Positions 14,590 through 24,042 of a DNA stretch of 42,192 bases are shown in pieces. Each line of letters begins with the position of its first letter. The stretch's first letter is position 1. Source of the stretch: an uncultured Oleispira sp. (GTDB lineage: Bacteria > Pseudomonadota > Gammaproteobacteria > Pseudomonadales > Oceanobacteraceae). A program made the translations under genes and the position numbers. The notes under the pieces were generated by a model. The model did no database searches. It was not told where the DNA came from and saw only the letters and a program-made list of their open reading frames with translations. The stretch is taken from contig CAJVZR010000035.1 of NCBI GenBank assembly GCA_913019965.1, forward strand, positions 1 to 42,192. Direction: 5' to 3'.

Positions 14590-16833
14590 ATGACTGACAC
14601 ATACTACCTTCGTATTGCACTGCCTGTGCCATTGCGCCGATATTTTGATTATCTGCCATTAGCCAATACACCCGCTTCTCATTATGAAACCGGCAGTCGG
14701 GTAAAAGTTCCTTTCGGCCGTCAGCAACTCATAGGCTTCGTTCTATCTACCGTGACAGAGACCGATGTTCCAGTAGATAAACTCAAAGCTATTAGTGAGT
14801 CTCTGGACTCTCGATCGTTAGTCAGCCCTAACATACTTGAACTCTGTGAGTGGCTAAGCAACTACTACCACCACCCTCTAGGGGAAGTTCTCGACTTAGC
14901 CATTCCTGTCTTATTGCGTAAAGGCGGCCAACTAGAAGATATTGCAGAACCTCACTGGCGGGCGCTCCTTCAAGGCCCAAGCCCATCGATATTAAAAGGA
15001 AAGAAGCAAGAAGCCCTGTGGCAGCTTTTCCAACAGCAAACTCACTGGCGTCATAAAGATCTCACCCTGCAAGGCTTTGCTAAAGCTCAAATGGATCGTT
15101 TAACGGATCTAGGGTTAATCGAAGCTTACCCACAACTTCCAGTGCCGCACTGCGGCCCTGCCAGTCAGTCAGCATTCACTTTGAACAATGAACAAGCTTC
15201 TGCTGTGGATAAGATTTCCGAGCAGTTAGGCAAGTTCCATGTCGCCTTACTCGATGGCGTCACCGGCAGTGGTAAAACCGAAGTCTATTTACAGTTGATT
15301 GCCAAAGCCATTAGCCAAGGAAAACAGGCCTTAGTACTGGTGCCAGAAATTGGCCTAACTCCTCAGACCTTACGTCGCTTTCAAGCGCGGTTTGATGTGC
15401 CTGTGGTAATGATGCATTCCAACCTTAACGATAAAGAGCGTTTAATCGCTTGGCATCAATGCAATCAAGACCAAGCTAAAATTCTAATCGGCACGCGTTC
15501 AGCTATTTTCACGCCATTACCGAGCCTCGGCCTGATCATTATCGATGAAGAGCACGATGGCTCTTTTAAACAACAGGATGGCCTACGATATAATGCCCGC
15601 GACTTTGCCATTAAACGTGCGCATAAAGAATCTCTGCCCATCGTATTAGGATCGGCAACACCCGCATTAGAAACCCTGCATAATGCTTATAGCCGTCGCT
15701 ATAGCCATCATAGATTAACGATACGTGCGGGGAATGCAAAACCCCCAAGAATGAAGCTGCATAGCATCTTACATCAGCCGTTAGAATTTGGTCTTGCCTT
15801 GCCCGTTGTAGATAAAATCAAGCAGCACCTAAACGCAGGCCAACAGGTGATGGTTTTCATTAACCGCCGTGGTTTTGCGCCAACGCTTGCTTGCCGTGAT
15901 TGTGGTTGGATGGCGGAGTGCGTTCGCTGTGATGCTCGCATGACAATGCACCAATACCCTCCACACATGCATTGCCACCACTGTGATAATCAAGTAGCCA
16001 TTCCGCGTTTGTGTCCTAATTGTAATAGCACACAAGTTGAAGCCTTAGGCCAAGGTACAGAGCGTATTGAAGAGAATTTACACAGCCTTTTTCCCGGCAG
16101 CGATATAAAGCGGGTTGATCGCGATACTGTTCGCACTAAAGATGCGTTTGATAACTTGTTTGATGAAATTCACAAAGGTGAGCCTTGTATTCTCGTCGGT
16201 ACGCAAATGCTCGCCAAAGGTCATCATTTCCCTGATGTGACGATGGTCGTCATCCTTGATGCCGACTCAGGATTATTTAGTGCAGATTTTCGCGGTATGG
16301 AAAAAACCGCTCAGCTGATTTTACAAGTAGCCGGTCGAGCTGGACGTGGAGACAAACCAGGTGAAGTATGGATTCAAACCTTGTATGCCGATCATCCTCA
16401 ATTGAATCTTTTATTAGAAGGTGGCTATCACGGTTTAGGCGCAAGCTTGTTGCAAGAACGTAAACACATTCAACTACCGCCCTATAGTTATATGGCGCTG
16501 TTAAGAACGGAATGCAGTGATAAACAATTGGCCGAACAAGTACAAAATCAAGCCCGTGAATTTATACAAGCTTGGCTCAATCAATATTGGCAGGGTAACT
16601 TACTATCCGCTACTGAATTCGAGGTTGATACGACTCCCGTCACTCTTATCGGCCCCTTTCCTGCGCCAATGGAACGACGTAATGGGCGCTTCCGCCAACA
16701 AATGCAGATTATGAGCCATGAGCGTAACGCTCTGCACAGAGTATTAGATCCCTTAGTCCATTTTTTAGAAAACCTTAAAGGCATTCAAAAAGTCCGCTGG
16801 AATTTGGATATAGACCCAATTGATATGAGTTAA
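14590..16833 (+). CDS. priA: Primosomal replication-restart helicase PriA
   Basis: The 747-residue superfamily 2 helicase reloads the replisome at stalled forks. It has an N-terminal 3'-DNA-binding domain, Walker A GVTGSGKTE, motif II DEEH (IIIDEEHDGSFKQQ) and LGSATPALETL. The zinc-binding insertion has eight Cys in pairs (CRDCGW, CVRCDA, CHHCDN, CPNCNS). Motifs V/VI are VGTQMLAKGHHFPDV and QVAGRAGRG. ATG 14590 is chosen because the family begins with a short YYLRIALPVPLRRYFDY segment; an in-frame ATG at 14500 adds 30 unrelated residues. No argS follows, although priA often has it nearby. Confidence 0.96.
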   Translation: MTDTYYLRIALPVPLRRYFDYLPLANTPASHYETGSRVKVPFGRQQLIGFVLSTVTETDVPVDKLKAISESLDSRSLVSPNILELCEWLSNYYHHPLGEVLDLAIPVLLRKGGQLEDIAEPHWRALLQGPSPSILKGKKQEALWQLFQQQTHWRHKDLTLQGFAKAQMDRLTDLGLIEAYPQLPVPHCGPASQSAFTLNNEQASAVDKISEQLGKFHVALLDGVTGSGKTEVYLQLIAKAISQGKQALVLVPEIGLTPQTLRRFQARFDVPVVMMHSNLNDKERLIAWHQCNQDQAKILIGTRSAIFTPLPSLGLIIIDEEHDGSFKQQDGLRYNARDFAIKRAHKESLPIVLGSATPALETLHNAYSRRYSHHRLTIRAGNAKPPRMKLHSILHQPLEFGLALPVVDKIKQHLNAGQQVMVFINRRGFAPTLACRDCGWMAECVRCDARMTMHQYPPHMHCHHCDNQVAIPRLCPNCNSTQVEALGQGTERIEENLHSLFPGSDIKRVDRDTVRTKDAFDNLFDEIHKGEPCILVGTQMLAKGHHFPDVTMVVILDADSGLFSADFRGMEKTAQLILQVAGRAGRGDKPGEVWIQTLYADHPQLNLLLEGGYHGLGASLLQERKHIQLPPYSYMALLRTECSDKQLAEQVQNQAREFIQAWLNQYWQGNLLSATEFEVDTTPVTLIGPFPAPMERRNGRFRQQMQIMSHERNALHRVLDPLVHFLENLKGIQKVRWNLDIDPIDMS

Positions 16834-16939
16834 TGAAGAATCAACCACTTTGCCTATAAACCTGACACTTGTATGTAACTAGCGCTTTTATCGTCTTTGA
16901 CTACGCTTAAGGGATGGTCATATTGTCAGGTTTCTAAAT

Positions 16940-18859
16940 ATGTGGAACGTTCTACCCATCCGACGAAAATTATCACTGGTTATCGGTGGTTCGTTATTAA
17001 TTAGTGTGATTTTATCCACATTGATCAGTAATTCATCCATGCGCAGCATGATGACAGATCGGATAAATAACGAAGAGATTCCTGCCACACTGAATGCCGT
17101 GGCAAACGCGATTGAAAAAGAAATCAGCCTACCATTAACCATTTCCAAAGCCATGGCTGAAAATACCTTCACTAATCAATGGTTAGCTCAAGGCGAAGAC
17201 CCTAGCCAAATTAGCAGCATTTCAAACTACTTAAGCGCAACCCAGCAAAACAACCAAGCGATTACCGCGTTTATCGTATCGGGATTAAGCAATAATTATT
17301 ATGTGCCTAGCGGTTTGTCTCGTACTCTCGATCCTAATAGCAGTAATGATGGTTGGTTTTATAGTTTTTTAAATAGCGGAAAAAAATACTCACTGGATAT
17401 TGATAATGACGTCACGCTTAATAAATTAACTTTATTTATTAACTACCGCACCAGTGATGGAAAATCGGTTGCAGGTATTGGCATGGGTATTAACCAGGTC
17501 AGTGAGCTAGTAAAAAACTATACCATTGGTGAGCAGGGTCTAGCTTTCCTTACAGATCAAGAAGGTAAAATTCAAATTCATCCGAATAATGAGGTCAAAT
17601 CAGGCACAAGCTTAAGCGCTTTATTTGATAATGAGGTCCAAGTAAATTTATTAAACAAAGATAAAATTAATATAATTAAAACTTCTGTTAATGGGGGAAG
17701 ATTTTTAGCGGCAAAATTTATCCCCTCCTTAAACTGGTTTGTTGTTATTGAAATCCCTACCACAGAAATATTTACTCCTATTAATAATACTTCAATGCAA
17801 TTAGTCTTTATGAATATCATTGTCGCAGTCATATTGATCGCGATTGGTTTATGGGTAGCGCTTGGTGTTGCTAGACCGATTGTGCGCGCGTCAAATATGC
17901 TGAGTGATATTGCTTCTGGCGATGCAGATTTAACTAAACAAATGAAAGTCGATACCCAAGATGAAGTTGGAAAGCTCGCGTCCTCGTTCAATAGTTTTGT
18001 CGGCCAGTTACAAAGTCTGATTACTACGATTGCTAGCAATAGCCAAGATGTAAACCGTATTGCACAAAATCTAGCGACATCTTCTAATTCGACACAACGT
18101 AATACTGAAGAACAACAGCAAAGTGTTGATATGATTGCTACCGCAATGAATGAAATGGGGGCAACGGTTCACGAAATTGCTCGTAACGCGAATGAGACTG
18201 CTAATGCAGCGAAGCAGTCATCAACGGAAACGTCGAGTAGCCAAGAAATCGTGCGAACTTCTATCGAAGGTATCAACTCATTATTTGGAAAAATGCAAAG
18301 TGCTTCTGAGGTGATCGAAACTTTAGCCCAAGACGTAGGAGAAATTAGTTCTGTACTTGAAGTTATTCGCGGCATTTCTGAACAAACTAATTTGCTGGCA
18401 TTAAACGCCGCTATTGAAGCTGCTAGAGCCGGCGAACAAGGTCGTGGCTTTGCCGTCGTTGCCGATGAAGTGCGAACCCTCGCTCAGCGTACACAAGAAT
18501 CTACGGAAGAAATTAACAATATGATTCAGAAGCTTCAGGGCGGTGCTAAAGATGCGGTAACTGCAATGGATGAAGGTATTGAAACAGCAAAGTTCTCGGT
18601 AGAGAATGCCGATAAAGCGGGTGAGTCGCTCAATAGCATCATTGAATCGATTGGTAATATTTCTGATTTAAGTATTCAAGTTGCTACCGCAACGGAAGAA
18701 CAAAGTTCGGTAGTAGAAGAGCTCAACTCACACATACTTAACATTAAAAACATGTCGGATAGCACAGCAATTGAAAGTAAAAACATTAATGACCAATGCC
18801 AGACCCTGAATAATTCCTCTACTGAATTAAGCAGCTTGGTTGGAAACTTTAAGGTATAG
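16940..18859 (+). CDS. Methyl-accepting chemotaxis protein with periplasmic Cache-type sensor
   Basis: The 639-residue receptor has TM1 at about residues 12-32, a periplasmic double-Cache-like domain to about 285 (contains YIGEQ-like TIGEQGLAFLTDQEGKIQIHP, a typical membrane-distal/proximal Cache signature), and TM2 at about 287-307. HAMP and a long coiled-coil signalling domain follow. The hairpin tip EQTNLLALNAAIEAARAGEQ and GRGFAVVADEVRTLAQR are intact. There is no C-terminal pentapeptide for CheR/CheB tethering. The ligand is unknown; Cache receptors of this kind often sense amino or organic acids. It stands alone between priA and a convergent yjbR gene. Confidence 0.93.
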   Translation: MWNVLPIRRKLSLVIGGSLLISVILSTLISNSSMRSMMTDRINNEEIPATLNAVANAIEKEISLPLTISKAMAENTFTNQWLAQGEDPSQISSISNYLSATQQNNQAITAFIVSGLSNNYYVPSGLSRTLDPNSSNDGWFYSFLNSGKKYSLDIDNDVTLNKLTLFINYRTSDGKSVAGIGMGINQVSELVKNYTIGEQGLAFLTDQEGKIQIHPNNEVKSGTSLSALFDNEVQVNLLNKDKINIIKTSVNGGRFLAAKFIPSLNWFVVIEIPTTEIFTPINNTSMQLVFMNIIVAVILIAIGLWVALGVARPIVRASNMLSDIASGDADLTKQMKVDTQDEVGKLASSFNSFVGQLQSLITTIASNSQDVNRIAQNLATSSNSTQRNTEEQQQSVDMIATAMNEMGATVHEIARNANETANAAKQSSTETSSSQEIVRTSIEGINSLFGKMQSASEVIETLAQDVGEISSVLEVIRGISEQTNLLALNAAIEAARAGEQGRGFAVVADEVRTLAQRTQESTEEINNMIQKLQGGAKDAVTAMDEGIETAKFSVENADKAGESLNSIIESIGNISDLSIQVATATEEQSSVVEELNSHILNIKNMSDSTAIESKNINDQCQTLNNSSTELSSLVGNFKV

Positions 18860-18877
18860 TTCTTTCCCCGCTGAACT

Positions 18878-19291
18878 TTACTTTCCGTAAAGCTGTTCAT
18901 TAGAATAAGTAACTTCTAATGAGCGGCGTAATGCTTTTGTCATCCCTTTCAATACCAACCCATACGAGCTATCAATTTGTCGCTCAACTTCTCCATCAGG
19001 AATATCTGAAGTACTGTCTTCGCCGATTAGATACAAGGTATTCCAGTGTTTCTTATTCATGTGATATCCCGCGATTACATCATCAAAGACATCCCTTAAC
19101 TGAGTGGCTTCTAATGGGTCACATTTTAAATTCATTTGCGGACGGCTGTTTGGGTTTTTCCCACCTTCATGACTGAGTAAAGCGAACATTTTCCCTTTCA
19201 CTTTAAATACCATCACATCGTCTCCAAAAGGAAAATCCTCTTCCGCTTCTGGTTTATTAAGTAGGTACTCTCTAGCTTGTAATGAATTCAA
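18878..19291 (-). CDS. YjbR/MmcQ-family protein
   Basis: The 137-residue product is of YjbR/CyaY-like fold. The family pattern is visible: EEDFPFGDDVMVFKVKGKMFAL near the N-terminus, MNLKCDP in the middle, and the signature GYHMNKKHWNTL followed by the helix DSSYGLVLKGM. Members are small and some are reported to bind DNA, but the physiological role is poorly known. The start lies one base from the stop of the solute-binding protein gene upstream on the same strand, so the two are co-transcribed and probably translationally coupled. Confidence 0.9.
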   Translation of the reverse strand: MNSLQAREYLLNKPEAEEDFPFGDDVMVFKVKGKMFALLSHEGGKNPNSRPQMNLKCDPLEATQLRDVFDDVIAGYHMNKKHWNTLYLIGEDSTSDIPDGEVERQIDSSYGLVLKGMTKALRRSLEVTYSNEQLYGK

Positions 19292-19292
19292 T

Positions 19293-20072
19293 TTACCAAT
19301 CCTTTAAATCGTATTTATCCAATATTAGTTTTAATTCGCCGCTTGCTCTTAGCTCACTGATTCCATCAGAAAATAGCTGGGTATAATGTTTAGAAGATTC
19401 TTTCTTCGGAGAGCAAGCAATATACATATTTTGAGAGTTTTCTAATAAACCAACACGCTTTATATTTCCTGCCATACCAAGCTCTACTAATTTATTCGCC
19501 ATCACGGGCTGATAAGAAATAATAATATCGAGACGCTTTGCTAATAATTTGCGTATGTTTTTCTCTAACGCTTTCTCACCGCTGGCTAATTGAACCAACG
19601 ACCCATTACGATTGGCAGCAATATAACTATCTAGATCAGAACTATAGGTATAGCCGGATATCACACCTAAATTCATAGAGCCTAGGGAATCTATTCCTTT
19701 ATAGGTCCAGCTACTCGGGTTATCAGAAGCCATATAAAAATTGAATTCAGCTTTTCCCCACGAATTCTTAGGGTAGATAAAATCTGGGGCATCTGATTTA
19801 TAAGCACCAACAATACAATTCGCATGACCTTGGCGTACTTCTGCTAAACTTCTTTTCCAAGGCGCTAAACGATAATCCAGTTTATGACCCTGTTTATTTA
19901 GAATGGTCTCCGCTATTTCTATCATATAACCCGGATGAGAAGAGTTTGGTTCGCCATTAATGGGGTACCATTTGTCCGATAATATACTGATTGTTTCTGA
20001 GTAGCCGAGCGGCATTTGCAAGAGGAGAGTAAGGCTTAAAAGGCAATAAGATATAATGGTGATTATTTTCAT
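19293..20072 (-). CDS. Orphan periplasmic solute-binding protein (SBP_bac_3-like)
   Basis: The 259-residue product has a signal peptide (KIITIISYCLLSLTLLLQMPLGYS) and a two-lobed type II binding fold: SDKWYPINGE, GYMIEIAETIL, the family-typical LAPWKRSLAEV, the hinge GVISGYTY and LDIIISYQPV. A perfect AGGAGG precedes the ATG. No ABC permease or ATPase gene is nearby, so it may deliver ligand to a sensor or a distant transporter. A distant relative with the same PWKR motif lies at 24.7 kb. It shares an operon with yjbR. Confidence 0.88.
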   Translation of the reverse strand: MKIITIISYCLLSLTLLLQMPLGYSETISILSDKWYPINGEPNSSHPGYMIEIAETILNKQGHKLDYRLAPWKRSLAEVRQGHANCIVGAYKSDAPDFIYPKNSWGKAEFNFYMASDNPSSWTYKGIDSLGSMNLGVISGYTYSSDLDSYIAANRNGSLVQLASGEKALEKNIRKLLAKRLDIIISYQPVMANKLVELGMAGNIKRVGLLENSQNMYIACSPKKESSKHYTQLFSDGISELRASGELKLILDKYDLKDW

Positions 20073-20103
20073 ACTGCCTCCTAGTTAACAATGATATTAC
20101 TTA

Positions 20104-20496
20104 TTATAGCGCCTTAAATTGTATAACGTTCGACTCTCGGCTTAATCTTGCAGTATCTAACTTTGTCAGATACTCTTGCCACATAGCATCCTGACTTTGA
20201 CAAAGGTGATATAAGTACTTCCAGTCATATAAACCAGAATCATGCCCATCATCAAATATCAATTTCAGAGCATAATTGCCTGCAGGTTCGATATTTAATA
20301 CTACAACATCCTTTTTTCCATGCTGCAAGACTTCATTGCCAACACCGTGACCGCGAACCTCTGCCGAAGGAGAGTAAACTCGCAATAGTTCAAAGCTAAG
20401 CTGATAGCACTCATCCTGTTCGCCAGTATTACGATAAGATAGCTCTATGCAGCGGCTTTGTTTACGAACTTTGATATCAAATGGAATAACAGACAT
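20104..20496 (-). CDS. DUF971 protein (gamma-butyrobetaine hydroxylase N-terminal-like domain)
   Basis: The 130-residue product is one domain of the GBBH-like_N family. Its landmarks are the IELSYRNTGE opening, the central LSFELLRVYSPSAEVRGHG and NIEPAGNYALKLIFDDGHDSGLYDWKYLYHL. Standalone members often sit just downstream of hslVU or with Fe-S assembly genes; the function is not settled. AAGGA is spaced eight bases from the ATG. The gene follows hslU by 87 bp with a hairpin between them. Confidence 0.9.
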   Translation of the reverse strand: MSVIPFDIKVRKQSRCIELSYRNTGEQDECYQLSFELLRVYSPSAEVRGHGVGNEVLQHGKKDVVVLNIEPAGNYALKLIFDDGHDSGLYDWKYLYHLCQSQDAMWQEYLTKLDTARLSRESNVIQFKAL

Positions 20497-20534
20497 AAGA
20501 AATGTCCTTTTATGGATATATTAAAACTAATTTA

Positions 20535-20573
20535 ATCCGTACTCTCAATGGTGAGGGTATTAAGGGTACGGAT
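20535..20573 (-). terminator. Hairpin between hslU and the DUF971 gene
   Basis: ATCCGTAC and GTACGGAT form a perfect 8-bp stem, with TCTC/GTGAG pairing inside. There is no T-run, so it may attenuate or protect the hslU message and not fully terminate it. Confidence 0.45.
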
Positions 20574-20583
20574 ATAACGGAGA

Positions 20584-21933
20584 TTAAAGAATAAATTGGC
20601 TCAGATCTTCATCTTGAGCAATCTTACCGAGATGTTCATTCACATAAGCGGCATCCACTACAACCGCTTCATTCAAATCAGTTGCTTCAAAAGAAACCTT
20701 CTCTAATAAACGTTCTAATAAAGTATGCAAACGACGAGCACCAATATTCTCTGTGCTTTCATTCACTTCAAACGCCACTTCAGCAATACGCTTAACGCCA
20801 TCTTCAGTGAAACTTAAATCAACTTCTTCCGTTTTCATTAACGCAGTATATTGTTCCGTTAATGAAGCATTTGGCTCCGTTAGAATACGCTGGAAATCTT
20901 CAGGCGTTAACGCCTGTAATTCTACACGAATCGGCAAGCGACCTTGTAGCTCGGGAATCAAATCCGAAGGTTTTGAAAGATGGAAAGCACCGGATGCGAC
21001 AAATAGGATATGATCGGTTTTGATCATGCCATATTTTGTACTTACCGTGCAGCCTTCAATTAAGGGTAATAAATCACGCTGTACACCTTCACGGGATACA
21101 TCACCACCAGAACCACTTTCTTGGCGTTTACAAACTTTATCGATCTCATCAATAAAGACGATACCGTTTTGCTCAACAACTTCTAAAGCACGGGCTTTCA
21201 AATCATCAACATTCAGCATCTTCGCTGCTTCTTCATCTTTGATCTGCTTGAACGCGTCTTTAATCTTAAGCTTACGTTTTGACTTTTTATCACCGCCCAT
21301 ATTAGAGAACATGTTCTGTAATTGGCTGGTCATTTCTTCCATGCCTGGAGGGGCCATGATTTCCACACCGACTTGTGCTTGCTGTGCCAAGTCAATTTCA
21401 ATTTCTTTATCGTCTAACTGACCTTCACGTAATTTTTTCCGGAAAATTTGGCGAGTAGATGAGTCTTCTTTTTTCGGCTCTTCAGTCGTATCCCATTCCG
21501 TTTTATCCGCAGTGCGTGCTGGCGGTAATAGCACATCTAGAATACGTTCTTCAGCGGCTTCAAAAGCGCGCTGATCGACTTTTTCCATTTCTTGTTCACG
21601 CAGCATTTTAAAACCAGTTTCAACAAGGTCGCGAATAATAGACTCTACATCTTTACCCACATAGCCCACTTCGGTGAACTTAGTCGCTTCGATTTTAATA
21701 AAAGGTGCATTCGCCAATTTCGCCAAACGACGGGCAATTTCAGTTTTTCCCACACCCGTTGGACCAATCATCAAAATATTTTTTGGAGTTACTTCTTCAC
21801 GCAGTTCATCATTTAACTGCATGCGACGCCAGCGATTACGTAAGGCAATCGCAACCGCACGTTTCGCTTCACTTTGACCAACGATATGACGATCTAGTTC
21901 GTGAACAATTTCTCTTGGGGTCATCTGGCTCAT
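20584..21933 (-). CDS. hslU: ATP-dependent protease ATPase subunit HslU
   Basis: This is the AAA+ unfoldase that feeds substrates to HslV. It opens with the family [17 protein letters not shown], then Walker [10 protein letters not shown], the pore-loop context GYVGKDVE, a helical I-domain (about residues 110-245), Walker [10 protein letters not shown], the sensor region and the C-terminal EDLSQFIL tail that docks into HslV. At 449 residues it is the usual length. Its ATG overlaps the hslV stop (TAATG), with AGGGGAAG just upstream, so the two are translationally coupled. Confidence 0.98.
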   Translation of the reverse strand: MSQMTPREIVHELDRHIVGQSEAKRAVAIALRNRWRRMQLNDELREEVTPKNILMIGPTGVGKTEIARRLAKLANAPFIKIEATKFTEVGYVGKDVESIIRDLVETGFKMLREQEMEKVDQRAFEAAEERILDVLLPPARTADKTEWDTTEEPKKEDSSTRQIFRKKLREGQLDDKEIEIDLAQQAQVGVEIMAPPGMEEMTSQLQNMFSNMGGDKKSKRKLKIKDAFKQIKDEEAAKMLNVDDLKARALEVVEQNGIVFIDEIDKVCKRQESGSGGDVSREGVQRDLLPLIEGCTVSTKYGMIKTDHILFVASGAFHLSKPSDLIPELQGRLPIRVELQALTPEDFQRILTEPNASLTEQYTALMKTEEVDLSFTEDGVKRIAEVAFEVNESTENIGARRLHTLLERLLEKVSFEATDLNEAVVVDAAYVNEHLGKIAQDEDLSQFIL

Positions 21934-22487
21934 TATACTTCCCCTTTTTTATCGACAGCTTCAATAGACGACATAGATTCAATAGTAAAATTTTGGTTAG
22001 TGAAAACACAGATATCGCCAGCGATAGTTAAGCTTTTTTCAACGATGTCTTTTGCCGAGAGTTCGGTATTATCTAATAAAGCACGGGCTGCAGATAAGGC
22101 ATAGTTACCACCTGATCCAACGCCGACTAAATCATCTTCTGGCTGAAGTACATCACCATTACCGGTAATGATCAGTGTCGCGGTATGATCTGCTACCGCT
22201 AGAATTGCTTCTAATTTACGCAGTGCACGGTCAGAACGCCACTCTTTAGCTAGCTCAACTGCAGCACGCGTTAGTTGGCCTTGGTTCTTTTGTAATTGCG
22301 CTTCGAGCTTTTCAAACAAGGTAAATGCGTCTGCAGTACCACCGGCAAAACCAGCGATGACCTGACCATTGAATAAACGACGTACTTTTTTGGCATTACC
22401 CTTCATTACAGTATTGCCTAGTGAAACTTGACCGTCACCACCGATTACGACTTCATCGCCACGGCGTACGGATACAATTGTTGTCAT
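21933..22487 (-). CDS. hslV: ATP-dependent protease peptidase subunit HslV
   Basis: This is the threonine protease of the HslVU complex. ATG 22487 is chosen because the nucleophile must follow the initiator Met (M-T-T-I-V-S-V-R-R). GGGAG lies six bases upstream, whereas the longer frame from 22529 would bury Thr under 14 residues. [31 protein letters not shown] and [18 protein letters not shown] are all diagnostic. The 184-residue product is slightly longer at the C-terminus than E. coli HslV. It is transcribed from a sigma-32-like promoter. Confidence 0.97.
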   Translation of the reverse strand: MTTIVSVRRGDEVVIGGDGQVSLGNTVMKGNAKKVRRLFNGQVIAGFAGGTADAFTLFEKLEAQLQKNQGQLTRAAVELAKEWRSDRALRKLEAILAVADHTATLIITGNGDVLQPEDDLVGVGSGGNYALSAARALLDNTELSAKDIVEKSLTIAGDICVFTNQNFTIESMSSIEAVDKKGEV

Positions 22488-22571
22488 GTCCTGCTCCCAG
22501 TAGTCCAGTACGATTGCCTTATAAACCACTGTGGTAGCAATCGCTGGAATATTTCAAATTCGATTAGAACT

Positions 22572-22600
22572 AGTTGGGGGCAATAAGAATGGATTTCAAC
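22572..22600 (-). promoter_or_regulatory. Sigma-32 (heat-shock) type promoter for hslVU
   Basis: On the minus strand GTTGAAA, 14 bases, then CCCCAACT closely match the RpoH consensus (CTTGAAA, 13-15, CCCCATnT). It lies about 85 bp upstream of the hslV ATG, and its -35 overlaps the stop codon of the FabA-like gene. hslVU is a known RpoH target in E. coli. Confidence 0.75.
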
Positions 22601-23138
22601 CCTGAAATAAACCTGCGCGCAGGTCTTTAGCACTGGCGATTTCTACCTCACCTTGATAAATACTGCCTTGGGCAATAGCCAATACAGTTTGGCGCGCTAC
22701 GATACGGCGAATATTGATTTTATACTGGATGCGACCGGCATTCGGTTTGACTTCATTCTTTAACTTTAAATCACCCACCCCTAAAGCTCGAACCTTGCCG
22801 GGATAACCACTCCAGCCGAGATAAAAACCTAACGTTTGCCACATACCTTCTAACATCAAGCTCCCTGGCATTAATGGATCGTCGGCAAAATGGTGTTCAA
22901 AAAACCAATTATCAGGATTGATATCAAACTCTGCGGTTATTTCGCCCTTTTTAAATAAACCAGCATGGGGCTTTATATCGACGATACGATCCATCATTAG
23001 CAATGGGCCTGAAGGTAATTGTGCATCACTATCGGGAAATAAACCGCCAATACCACACGACTCTAATTCAGTACGATTGAATTGAGTTTGCTGGGTTAAG
23101 GCTGAAACTTGAGTTTGCTTTGAATCTAGAGATCGCAC
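22596..23138 (-). CDS. FabA-like 3-hydroxyacyl-ACP dehydratase with FabZ-type acidic residue
   Basis: This 180-residue hot-dog-fold protein aligns with FabA along its length: LMMDRIVDI, DINPDNWFFEHHF, PLMPGSLMLEGMWQTLGFYLGW, RALGVGDLK and KDLRAGLFQ. The catalytic His is His83. Where FabA has Asp84 (LDAMWQ), this protein has Glu97 (LEGMWQ), as in FabZ. The Cys before the catalytic His of E. coli FabA is His82 here. No fabB is adjacent. It may be a dehydratase without the isomerase activity, or act on a specialised acyl chain. The start is a GTG at 23138; no better start is visible. Confidence 0.85.
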   Translation of the reverse strand: MRSLDSKQTQVSALTQQTQFNRTELESCGIGGLFPDSDAQLPSGPLLMMDRIVDIKPHAGLFKKGEITAEFDINPDNWFFEHHFADDPLMPGSLMLEGMWQTLGFYLGWSGYPGKVRALGVGDLKLKNEVKPNAGRIQYKINIRRIVARQTVLAIAQGSIYQGEVEIASAKDLRAGLFQG

Positions 23139-23310
23139 AAGAGGCTCTCACGGCTACAAGGAAGTCCGCAGCATAAGCCTAAATCGAATAGGAATAAATG
23201 ATAAACAGCTGTGATTTATACGCCATAATCAGCAAAAGCTAATCTCTAAAACCCTAGACAAACTGGGACTTTATTACCACCTCAGTCTAAATTAACGCCT
23301 TTCTACGGGC

Positions 23311-23871
23311 TTATTTAGCGGGCTTAATTGGTTTCTTAATAACCAAGGCATTGATCTTATGATTGGCTAAGATATCTTGCGCTTTATTCATTTTAGAACG
23401 ATCCGTGAATGGGCCTACCATCACTCGATAATAAGGGCTCCCCTTCACACTTACCTGCTCAATCGAGCTAGAGAGGTTTTCCATTATCAGCTTAACTTTC
23501 AAGCTATCGGCTTGCTCATTCGAACGAAATGACGCTGCTTGAAGAGCATATTGATATTTAGCAACTTCTGATTTGGGTGTCGACTTATAATGAGACTCTT
23601 CCGCGTTTGGAACCGGCACATCACTATCTTCTAACAATTTATAAAAGTCATAAGCAGGTTTCGCCACCTGTTTTTCTACTTCTTTACGCGCTTCTTCTTT
23701 GGCACGCTGCACCCCAGTTTGTAATACCTTTTTCGCATCCCCTTTCACTGCGTCTAGCTCATCACCGGAAGGGACGGTTTTTAAGAAAAACAAGAAACCA
23801 ACAAATGCGACGGCCAATAGTGGGGTTAATAGCCAAACAATTTTAGGGATACGACTGATGCTTTCTGACAT
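23311..23871 (-). CDS. SPOR-domain membrane protein, FtsN-like
   Basis: The 186-residue bitopic protein has a short cytoplasmic N-terminus, a TM at about residues 11-30 (VWLLTPLLAVAFVGFLFFL), a charged helical periplasmic linker and a C-terminal SPOR domain (about 105-180: YQYALQAASFRSNEQADSLKVKL, YYRVMVGPFTDR, NALVIKK). SPOR domains bind denuded glycan at the division septum. In gammaproteobacteria an FtsN-type gene commonly precedes hslVU, which fits this position although a FabA-like gene intervenes. AAAGG lies six bases before the ATG. Confidence 0.88.
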   Translation of the reverse strand: MSESISRIPKIVWLLTPLLAVAFVGFLFFLKTVPSGDELDAVKGDAKKVLQTGVQRAKEEARKEVEKQVAKPAYDFYKLLEDSDVPVPNAEESHYKSTPKSEVAKYQYALQAASFRSNEQADSLKVKLIMENLSSSIEQVSVKGSPYYRVMVGPFTDRSKMNKAQDILANHKINALVIKKPIKPAK

Positions 23872-24042
23872 GGTGAACCTTTAACGTGTAACAACGATAG
23901 AATGTACATGAGCTGTTAACAAAATTAGCTCTATTAATTATTGCCACCTAAGATAGCTGAAAATTTCCAAGATGCTAGCCAGATTATGATTTATCATAAG
24001 GTTTTTACTTAATTTTAAGTTTCCATAAGGCCTAGCCAAACC

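Noticed and set aside
20753..21421. Plus-strand open frames opposite hslU
   Set aside because: They are shadows of a highly conserved gene; no recognisable domain or ribosome site.
22488..22529. Longer HslV starting at 22529
   Set aside because: It would place 14 residues ahead of the nucleophilic threonine; ATG 22487 with GGGAG upstream fits the enzyme.
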